IMG/VR virus record: IMGVR_UViG_3300005549_000444
Location: 1-35,463 of that record
Length of the DNA: 35,463 bases
Direction: 5' to 3' (one strand)
Origin: a virus
The position numbers and the translations under genes were made by a program. Under the pieces are notes generated by a model. That model made no database searches. It was not told where the DNA came from and saw only the letters and a program-made list of their open reading frames with translations. Shown here piece after piece: positions 28,922 through 35,463 of the stretch; position 1 is the first letter of the stretch, and the number at the start of each line of letters is the position of its first letter.

Positions 28922-30424
28922 GTGGCCGTCGTTACCGTCACCACCCAGGTCTCCTCCGCGACGGCCTCGACCGATGTGCTGGTGTTCCCCATCACGGGGG
29001 CCACCATCCCCGCGGTGATCCTGGCCAACGCCTTCGGTACGGCGGTCGCCTTCTCGAGCCAGCCGAATCCGTCGTACACGGGGACGTCGATCCAGGTGGC
29101 GGTGAGCGGCACGGTGGCGGACGCCACCCAGGCGGGCCCCATCGGGGGCTTCTACGGCACGCTGCCCTTCGGCATTTTCAACGAGACCGGGGCGGCACAG
29201 CTCGGGGCGAACCAGGTGGGCGCGGACCGGTCCACGGCGTTCCGGGCCAAGCACGTCAACCTGCGCGACTCGCTCGGCACCGAGGTGATGGACACCACCG
29301 CGCACGCGGTGCGGACCACCCTGTACAGCACCACGGGCACGGCGGTCAGCATCGCGGCCAACGGGTCGCTCAACGTGAGCATCGTGGCCGGGGGCGGCAC
29401 GGGGGGCACCAGTTCGACCGATAGCAGCACCTTCACCGTGGGCAGCACGGCCCAGACGCCCATCGGCGGCGAGTTCAACGATGCGGGTTCGGGCGGGGCG
29501 TCGTCCATCGCCTCGGGCGTCACCGCGGCGGCGCGCATCACGGGCTTCCGCGCGCTCCATACCAACCTGCGCAGCAGCAGCGGCACCGAGATCAGCAGCA
29601 CCGCGCAGGGCTGGCTCATGGTCAGCAACCAGACGCTGCAGGACGTGGAGGGCCCCACCGCGGCGGGCGTGGCGGTGTCCACCAAGCCGCTGCTGGCGGG
29701 CGGCTACGCCTCGGGCCCGGCGTTGAGCGCGGTCACCGCGGGCCAGCACCAGTACCAGTGGCTCGATCTGAACGGGCGCATCATGGCGGCCACGCAGGGC
29801 GTGGACCCCAACGGGTCGGCCATCAACGGCTCGGCCGTGCTCATCGGCGGGTGGGCGGCGAGCACGCCGCCGACGGCGGCGGGGGGCAACGGGCGGCTGA
29901 TCCCGTCCTGGCACGACCTGAACGGGCGGGCGCACATCGTCGCCAACGTGTCGAGCGTCTATCAGCCGCTCACGTCGTCGGCCATCTCGATCACACTGGC
30001 GAACCTGAACACCGGCACCGCCGTCGCCCGGTCCTCGGCCGCCATCGACAACAGCGCGTGGAACTTCCTGGACGCCCTGGTCACGATCAACATCAACGGG
30101 GGGCGCCCCGGGGGGAACAGCCAGGCCCTGCTCTACGCCTACGGCTCGCTCAACGGGGGCACGAACTACACGGAGGGCAACGCGGGCATCGGCACGGACG
30201 CGAGCTACGCGATCAACAACCCCACCGCGCTCAAGTACCTCGGCACCGTCCCGATGCCGTACAACTCGCAGGTTTATACGGGCGGGCCGTTCTCCGTGGC
30301 CGCCGCCTTCGACGGCGTGCTGCCGCCGCGGTGGGGCATCGTCGTGCAGAACGATGGCGCGTTCCCGTGGGCCGCGACCAATTCCAGCGCCATCTGGACC
30401 GGGGTGGCGCGGCAGCTGGTCTAG
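28922..30424 (+). CDS. Beta-rich tail/appendage protein with internal duplication (500 aa)
   Basis: 500 aa from a GTG at 28922. Beta-strand rich with Thr/Ser/Gly/Asn. It contains two related segments: GPIGGFYGTL...FRAKHVNLRDSLGTEV (about residues 72-122) and TPIGGEFNDAG...FRALHTNLRSSSGTEI (about 179-226), indicating internal duplication. The C-terminal third has further aromatic strands (WNFLDALVTININGGRPG). Likely a virion appendage or fibre component. No enzyme motif. Confidence 0.62.
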   Translation: MAVVTVTTQVSSATASTDVLVFPITGATIPAVILANAFGTAVAFSSQPNPSYTGTSIQVAVSGTVADATQAGPIGGFYGTLPFGIFNETGAAQLGANQVGADRSTAFRAKHVNLRDSLGTEVMDTTAHAVRTTLYSTTGTAVSIAANGSLNVSIVAGGGTGGTSSTDSSTFTVGSTAQTPIGGEFNDAGSGGASSIASGVTAAARITGFRALHTNLRSSSGTEISSTAQGWLMVSNQTLQDVEGPTAAGVAVSTKPLLAGGYASGPALSAVTAGQHQYQWLDLNGRIMAATQGVDPNGSAINGSAVLIGGWAASTPPTAAGGNGRLIPSWHDLNGRAHIVANVSSVYQPLTSSAISITLANLNTGTAVARSSAAIDNSAWNFLDALVTININGGRPGGNSQALLYAYGSLNGGTNYTEGNAGIGTDASYAINNPTALKYLGTVPMPYNSQVYTGGPFSVAAAFDGVLPPRWGIVVQNDGAFPWAATNSSAIWTGVARQLV

Positions 30425-31110
30425 TGGCCCGGCAGTACATCGCGGCGGCGTCGGAGCGGATGGACATCGCCGCGACGATCACGTCGAGCACCGCGCTCAC
30501 TCTCTCGGCGTGGTTCCGGCCGACCTCGGCCACGGGCGGATTCCTCCTCGCCCTGTCCGATCCGATCAACGCCGGCCAGTGGTTCGCCATCATTGGCGGC
30601 ACCACGGCGTGCAGTCTCCAGATCAACGACAATGCGGGCGGCTTCGGGGCTCCGAGCGCGGCCGTGGTGGCCCCAGGCTGGCATCATCTCGCGGGCCGGT
30701 TCATCAGCTCCACCTCGCGCCAGGTGTGGCTCGACGGCACGCTGCGCGCCAGCGACACGACCAGCTCCACCCCGGTGCGTTCCTCGCCGAACTGCGACGT
30801 GGGGTGTCTGCCCGATCAGGCGGGTCCGCGCATCTTCTTCGACGGGTGGATCGCCTTCCCCACCGTCCACGATGTCGCGCTCGACCCCAACGAGCTGCTC
30901 GCGCTCGCGCAGGGGGCCGATCCCATCACCATTCGCCCCCCGCGCTGCGTCGCCTCGTGGGATGACTTCGGGCGCGACCGCACGCAGCGCGGCAACAACA
31001 TGACGACGGTGAAGGGCCGAACAGCGCCCACGCGGCTGGTGACCCAACAGGTCGAGGGCCCGAGCCCCGTGCGCAGCTACGGCCCGCGGCGCGTGCTGCG
31101 GGTGGGCTGA
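30424..31110 (+). CDS. LamG/concanavalin-like lectin domain protein (228 aa)
   Basis: 228 aa from a GTG sharing a base with the upstream TAG. Residues about 15-170 show a laminin G-type jelly-roll pattern: SSTALTLSAWFRPTS, CSLQINDNAGGFG, WHHLAGRFISSTSRQVWLDG, and IFFDGWIAFPTVHDVALDPN near the end. These domains bind carbohydrates, which fits host surface recognition. The C-terminal 50 residues are basic and disordered. Sits just before the spike gene. Confidence 0.76.
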   Translation: MARQYIAAASERMDIAATITSSTALTLSAWFRPTSATGGFLLALSDPINAGQWFAIIGGTTACSLQINDNAGGFGAPSAAVVAPGWHHLAGRFISSTSRQVWLDGTLRASDTTSSTPVRSSPNCDVGCLPDQAGPRIFFDGWIAFPTVHDVALDPNELLALAQGADPITIRPPRCVASWDDFGRDRTQRGNNMTTVKGRTAPTRLVTQQVEGPSPVRSYGPRRVLRVG

Positions 31111-34100
31111 TGACGCTCGCCGCCGATCCGCTCGCCCCCCAGCGCGACCTCTCGGTCAACGAGCTGCGCGCGGGCGTCAACTACGGCTCGGGCGTGAGCT
31201 ACCTCAACGGGGTGCCGAATCCGGCGGGGATGCGCAGCGGGACCGTGACGATCTGCAAGACGCTGGCGCAACTCAAGACGGCGGTGACCAACGCCAACTA
31301 CGGCGACGATATTGTCATCCCGAACGGCACGGCGAACGCCATCACCACCGACGCCACGCAGATCACGTTTCCGATCCTGCCGACCATCACCGCGAGCACC
31401 CCACGCCAATCGCCCCCGCCGATGATGACCTATTCGTCGGCCGTCGGCCTGATCATCTCGGCCCCGGTGCCGATGGCGGCCCCTCCCGCGGCGCTCGCTG
31501 CCAGGCCCGCGATGGCGAGCGTGATCCCGCAGGGCGACCCCTCGTATGTGCGCATCATGTCGGGGCAGGCCGAGCAAGTGACGGTGCCGCCGCCGCATAC
31601 GACGTGGCACGTGACGAACTACGAACGATTTGCCCACCTGATAAAGGGGTCGAACGCCGCGGCGCTCATCGGAACCCCGGACACACAGACGCATTACGAA
31701 GAGCATCACTTCCGTCTGGAGGGGCTGCGCCTAGTTTCCACGCCGACGGATGCCCAAGGATTCTACGTTAACATTGGGTCGGCGAATGCGCAGACGTCCA
31801 ACGGATCACTTCGAGTGCCCGATCATTTTTTGATTGACCGGTGTTACTTCGATGCGGACATTTCTGGAGCGGGTGTCGTCCCGGCTGGGTTGGGCTGCAA
31901 TCGCGGGGTGGCGGGCTCCTGTGACTATTTCGGGCTCATCAATAGCCGGGCCACTGGTATCTACTCCTCGGATTCCGCGGGCTATAACCTCGAGGGTAAC
32001 GTCATTGCCATGAGCCAGGGCACTGGGCCGGGGCACATAGAGAACAACGCCCTCAACGGGTCGGGCGAGTGCGTCCTGATGAACGTGGATACCGTCAATG
32101 GGTATCCATATCCCTATCTCCAATCCGATTGGACGTTCAAGCGAAATTGGTCGTTCCGACCGCTCGGGTGGAGGGAGACCTTCCACTACAACGCGGTGCC
32201 GCCGAATCAGACCGGCCAGGCGACCGTGAGCCTCGATGTCAACGGCTCAGTGGTGAGTCTGTCGTTCCCCGGCGCGCTGTCGGGGGACAGCTACGTACCG
32301 GGCGATTTGTTCTGGACCTCGACCAGTGGGCGCCCGGTTCAGATCACGGCGTATCCCACCTCATCGACCTTCCGATTGGCGTCAAATTATACGGAGAACG
32401 CGGGCGGATCTGGCCTGACGGGGGTCATGGCACGCGGGCGCCAGTTCCTCGATGGGGGCGATGCCAAAACGGTCACGCTCAGCGGCGCGGGCAACCGCAC
32501 GGTGACGGGATCGGCCACCTCGTGGACCGCCACGCTGCGACCGGCGGTGCTGGCTCCCCCGCCGGGGTGCGGCGTGTTCTTCGGAATCAACACGAACCTG
32601 ACGAGCTCCCACAACAGCCAGAAGTTTTCCCCGATCTTCAAGCAAATCGCCAGCGTGGACAGCGACACCCAACTCACGCTCGCGGAGGACTATACCGCTG
32701 GCACATTCTCCAATGTGTATTACACCGCGTCGTACTGGGATGGGCGCGCGCGCAGTGTGATGAAGAACCTGCACGAGTGGAAGGGGAGCAATCGGGTCCG
32801 GGTGATCGGCAATGTGTTCGAGAATGCCTGGGACACCTTCAACGGGCAGGGCGCCAACTGTTTCGCCATGAACATTGCCAGCGGCGCTTTCTCCTATCAT
32901 CGGGATATGTACATCGGCTACAACCTGGTGATCAATACGGAACTCCTGCAGTACATCGTCGGGTACCCCTTTAATACCGGTCCACCGGCGGGAGACATTT
33001 CTCTAGGGCCGCAGCGGCGTTGCCTCGTGGAGCATAACCTCTTCACGGACACGTCCAATTACCAGTGGCAAGCGAACACCACCCAGGTCTTTGGAAACAA
33101 CTTCTTTCAGGCCAACCTGAATCCGGTGGGAGCCACCAATGACGGGGTGCACTTTAGCGGTGTCAACGATTACCAGTTCCGACACAATGCCATCGTGGCC
33201 GCCAGCCCCGACTATCAGACCTACACACGGAGTCTGTACTTCAATACCGCGCAAGCGGAAGAGATTAGCAATCACTTCGCGTTCCGCGACAATATCCTGC
33301 ATGTCGGGGACCATACCGCGCTCGCGGCGGGGACCTATCCAGGAGGATTGAGCGGGGGCGTAGGGACGGCCGCGAACGCGGATACCTATGACGCCGACGG
33401 AAATTTGTCGGGCGTGAACCCGGGCGCGAACGCCTTTCCGTTCATCTCCTCCGACTCCGTCATCGCGGGTAACATGTTTCTGCGCGGCAGCGGCCCGACC
33501 ATCGCGGCCCACACGGTGGCGTACGGCGCCCTGAATGGCGGGGGGCTCAACGAGTCGAGCGTCGCGTTCTTGAACTACGCCAACGCCGCGAACACGCCCC
33601 GCTGGCTCACGCAATCCGTCGTCCCCAGCGATTACGCCCTGACCACGGTGTACCAGACCGACGCGGCGGCGTGTGCCGTCTCGGGGTCCACTGTGACAGT
33701 GACCAGCGGGACGATCCCCACAACGGTCGGATTGGGCACCCCCTTCCGCATCCTCACGGACCCGGCGGCGGTCATGGCGCGGGTGGGAAATCGCACCAGC
33801 GCCACCCAAGTATCGCTCACGGCCCCGTATACCGGGACGACCGGGGCGGGGTTGACCGGACTCTTCAGTTTCGTCGGGGCCGGGACGGACGGGACGACCA
33901 GCACGGTGTTCATCTCGGATCCCGCGGTGGCGACGGTCAGCAACATTTCGTCGGTCAGCTACACCGAGAGTTTTACCCATGCGAACGAGGCCTCGCTCTC
34001 TGGGGTGGATCAGCCGTGGACGCAAACGCTGGGGAGTTCCTTTGGCATCACGTCCAATGCGGCGGCCATCCAGGCGGCGGGAGCCCGCCAGATTGCCGTG

Positions 34101-34790
34101 TGTCAAACCACCTTGCGCAGCCCCGATCACATCGCCCAGACCACCCTCGCCGTCTTTACCAACCTGTCGAATCCCCAGGGCGGGATCGTCTGTCGGGCTG
34201 ATGCGGCGGGGGGGTCGATGTATGGGTTTCACTCCGTGCCACTCAACAGCGTGGTCGAAATCTTCAAGATCACGGGGGGGAGCACGTTTACCTCGCTCGG
34301 AACCGTGGCCCCGGCCGCGACGGTGGGGCAAGTGATGAAGTTTGAATGCACGGGCGGGGCGCTCCGTGGCTATGTTGATAACGTCAACGTGCTGAACGTG
34401 AGCGACGTGTCGATTACGACGGGAAACTTTGCGGGGATCGTCGGACTCAGGGGTGCGGGCGGTGACGCCATCTCGCTCGACGCCTTCTCCGCACAGACCA
34501 GCACCCCCCTCGCGGTGTCTCTCGTCACATTGGCGGGCCAGCAATTTCCACTCAGCGTGACCCCCTCGACCCTGTTTCAACGGCAATTCCGAGCGCAGGG
34601 CGATGCCGCAGGGGCGGCCACGGCGGTCGCTAGCTACGACAGCGCCACTCAGGTGGCACTCACGACCCTTTATCCGGGAACGACGGGGGCGGGGCTCACC
34701 GCGCTCATCACCGGCACGGTGCCGAGCGGGGTCGATCCGGGCCCAAACACCACCGCGGTTCTCGCGGCGATCTCGGGCATCCGCACATGA
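31110..34790 (+). CDS. Large tail spike protein (1226 aa)
   Basis: 1226 aa. Residues from about 160 to 800 look like a right-handed beta-helix (for example FLIDRCYFDADIS, YFGLINSRATGIYSS, NLEGNVIAM, YQFRHNAIVAASPDY), the fold of spikes that bind and often cleave host polysaccharides. The C-terminal 400 residues contain LamG-like strands (about 945-1110) and two related modules ending in TGTTGAGLTGL and PGTTGAGLTAL. Parts of the gene use AT-rich codons (ATAAAGGGG, TTTTTTGATTGACC) unlike the neighbours, which suggests horizontal transfer of the receptor-binding part. Depolymerase activity is plausible but unproven. Confidence 0.72.
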   Translation: MTLAADPLAPQRDLSVNELRAGVNYGSGVSYLNGVPNPAGMRSGTVTICKTLAQLKTAVTNANYGDDIVIPNGTANAITTDATQITFPILPTITASTPRQSPPPMMTYSSAVGLIISAPVPMAAPPAALAARPAMASVIPQGDPSYVRIMSGQAEQVTVPPPHTTWHVTNYERFAHLIKGSNAAALIGTPDTQTHYEEHHFRLEGLRLVSTPTDAQGFYVNIGSANAQTSNGSLRVPDHFLIDRCYFDADISGAGVVPAGLGCNRGVAGSCDYFGLINSRATGIYSSDSAGYNLEGNVIAMSQGTGPGHIENNALNGSGECVLMNVDTVNGYPYPYLQSDWTFKRNWSFRPLGWRETFHYNAVPPNQTGQATVSLDVNGSVVSLSFPGALSGDSYVPGDLFWTSTSGRPVQITAYPTSSTFRLASNYTENAGGSGLTGVMARGRQFLDGGDAKTVTLSGAGNRTVTGSATSWTATLRPAVLAPPPGCGVFFGINTNLTSSHNSQKFSPIFKQIASVDSDTQLTLAEDYTAGTFSNVYYTASYWDGRARSVMKNLHEWKGSNRVRVIGNVFENAWDTFNGQGANCFAMNIASGAFSYHRDMYIGYNLVINTELLQYIVGYPFNTGPPAGDISLGPQRRCLVEHNLFTDTSNYQWQANTTQVFGNNFFQANLNPVGATNDGVHFSGVNDYQFRHNAIVAASPDYQTYTRSLYFNTAQAEEISNHFAFRDNILHVGDHTALAAGTYPGGLSGGVGTAANADTYDADGNLSGVNPGANAFPFISSDSVIAGNMFLRGSGPTIAAHTVAYGALNGGGLNESSVAFLNYANAANTPRWLTQSVVPSDYALTTVYQTDAAACAVSGSTVTVTSGTIPTTVGLGTPFRILTDPAAVMARVGNRTSATQVSLTAPYTGTTGAGLTGLFSFVGAGTDGTTSTVFISDPAVATVSNISSVSYTESFTHANEASLSGVDQPWTQTLGSSFGITSNAAAIQAAGARQIAVCQTTLRSPDHIAQTTLAVFTNLSNPQGGIVCRADAAGGSMYGFHSVPLNSVVEIFKITGGSTFTSLGTVAPAATVGQVMKFECTGGALRGYVDNVNVLNVSDVSITTGNFAGIVGLRGAGGDAISLDAFSAQTSTPLAVSLVTLAGQQFPLSVTPSTLFQRQFRAQGDAAGAATAVASYDSATQVALTTLYPGTTGAGLTALITGTVPSGVDPGPNTTAVLAAISGIRT

Positions 34791-35095
34791 AGGGCACGCC
34801 CTCGCTCGCCCTCTGCCGGGACCAGTGTGGCGCGCGGTGCTGCACGGCCCCGGGCTCGATCACGCTGTCGCTCCTCGAGGCCCGCAAGCTCAACACCTGG
34901 GCGGGGCGCGAATTGGTGTACCGGGAGATGCCCCGAGGGCGCATCATGGGCCTCGTGCTGAACTTCAGCGAGAACGGGGGCCAGTGCCCGATGCTGGCGG
35001 CGGACAAGTCGTGCTCCATCTACCCGTACCGGCCGGTGGGGTGCCATCTGTTCCCCCAGGCGCCGACTGAGGAGTGCTTGGTATGGCCACGGTAA
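34787..35095 (+). CDS. YkgJ-type cysteine cluster protein
   Basis: 102 aa from the ATG at 34787, overlapping the spike stop (ATGA). The cysteines match the YkgJ/UPF0153 pattern: C10, C14, C18-C19, then QCPML (C67), SCSIYPYRPVGCHLFP (C76 and C86) and C97. Family members bind a metal ion (zinc or an iron-sulfur centre) and are of unknown function. Such a protein beside a tail spike is unusual; it might be a maturation factor for a virion protein. Length is typical. Confidence 0.82.
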   Translation: MKGTPSLALCRDQCGARCCTAPGSITLSLLEARKLNTWAGRELVYREMPRGRIMGLVLNFSENGGQCPMLAADKSCSIYPYRPVGCHLFPQAPTEECLVWPR

Positions 35096-35463
35096 ACTAT
35101 CAGGAGTCGATCTTCGGCGGCAGCCACTTGATCCAGTGGTCGGGCGTGGGCACCGGCGACGTCTGCGTGGCCTGGTGCGGCGGCCTCGAGTTCATGGACA
35201 AGACGGTGCAGATCAACGGCTCGGCCGTCACCAGCGTGGTCATGGCGGGCACGAACGACTCCCGCGTGTTCCTGGTGCCGCCGGGCCAGTACGACAGCGC
35301 GGTCACGCTGACCGATGCCACCACGGGCACGGCGATCAGCGTGAGCAGCAGCACGAACAGCCCCGGGTTCTTCGTGATCAAGGAGAACCCGCTCGGCATC
35401 TTCCCGGTGGTGACCACGGGCACGGCCTGCAACTTTCGGGTGACGGCCGCCAAGAAGAGGTAG
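35083..35463 (+). CDS. Small beta-rich protein at the window end (126 aa)
   Basis: 126 aa from the ATG at 35083, with GAGGAG upstream, beginning inside the preceding gene. Beta-rich (SIFGGSHLIQWSGVGTGDVC, VFLVPPGQYDSAVTLTDATT) with a basic C-terminus (NFRVTAAKKR). Perhaps a virion surface or tail protein. The stop codon is the last three bases of the window, so the protein is complete. Confidence 0.6.
   Translation: MATVNYQESIFGGSHLIQWSGVGTGDVCVAWCGGLEFMDKTVQINGSAVTSVVMAGTNDSRVFLVPPGQYDSAVTLTDATTGTAISVSSSTNSPGFFVIKENPLGIFPVVTTGTACNFRVTAAKKR

Noticed and set aside
1-35463. tRNA or other structural RNA genes
   Set aside because: No cloverleaf with a recognisable T-loop (GGTTCRANNCC) and CCA-end was noticed; this was not a systematic scan.

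Overview
The window looks like most of the genome of a tailed, short-tailed (podovirus-like) double-stranded DNA phage or prophage from an uncultured, very high-GC host. Evidence: a packaging and head series (large terminase, portal, scaffold-like protein, coat protein, head-tail adaptor, P22 gp10-like tail stabilisation protein), followed by large Gly/Ala-rich proteins resembling ejection proteins rather than a tape measure, then fibre and spike proteins. No ribosomal, tRNA or host metabolic genes are seen, and no integrase, DNA polymerase, primase or recognisable endolysin. The host cannot be named; G+C is about two thirds or more by eye.

Layout: (1) Positions 1-5469 are transcribed leftward. 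They form a tightly coupled series of small genes (ATGA, GTGA or TGATG overlaps) carrying a recombination/replication set: an annealing-protein-like protein, RusA-type Holliday junction resolvase, an XF1762-family protein, an HNH nuclease and a replisome-organiser-like N-terminus. Several cysteine-rich microproteins are mixed in, and a 2-oxoglutarate/Fe(II) oxygenase lies at the distal end. (2) About 5300-5540 is a divergent control region with three sigma70-like promoters and CTTGAC/GTCAAG half-sites. (3) 5539-7813 runs rightward: a zinc microprotein, a RepA-like hexameric helicase, iteron-like repeats and a large stem-loop at the helicase 3' end, a putative lipoprotein and more microproteins. 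(4) 7853-10781 is an unusual accessory operon: zinc finger, polytopic membrane protein, second zinc finger, SAM methyltransferase, Trp-rich unknown and coiled-coil peptide, all coupled into the terminase gene. (5) 10778-20396 covers terminase, a beta-class DNA methyltransferase, portal, scaffold, coat and connector genes, with a terminator just after the coat gene. (6) 20398-35463 holds tail/ejection proteins, two holin-like membrane proteins, structural proteins with internal duplications, a LamG-type protein, a 1226-residue spike with a compositional shift, a YkgJ-type cysteine cluster protein and a final small beta-rich protein.

How they fit together: the leftward operon probably serves recombination-dependent replication; RepA with the repeats next to it may form the replication start; the rightward operon packages DNA and builds the virion. 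The promoters found share a CTTGAC core, suggesting one regulatory vocabulary, and several place the start codon at or near +1 (leaderless or nearly so). Functions come from motifs read by eye, and many of the small genes are calls based on coupling and cysteine patterns only. Both ends of the window coincide with stop codons of outward-pointing genes, so the true genome ends are not visible.
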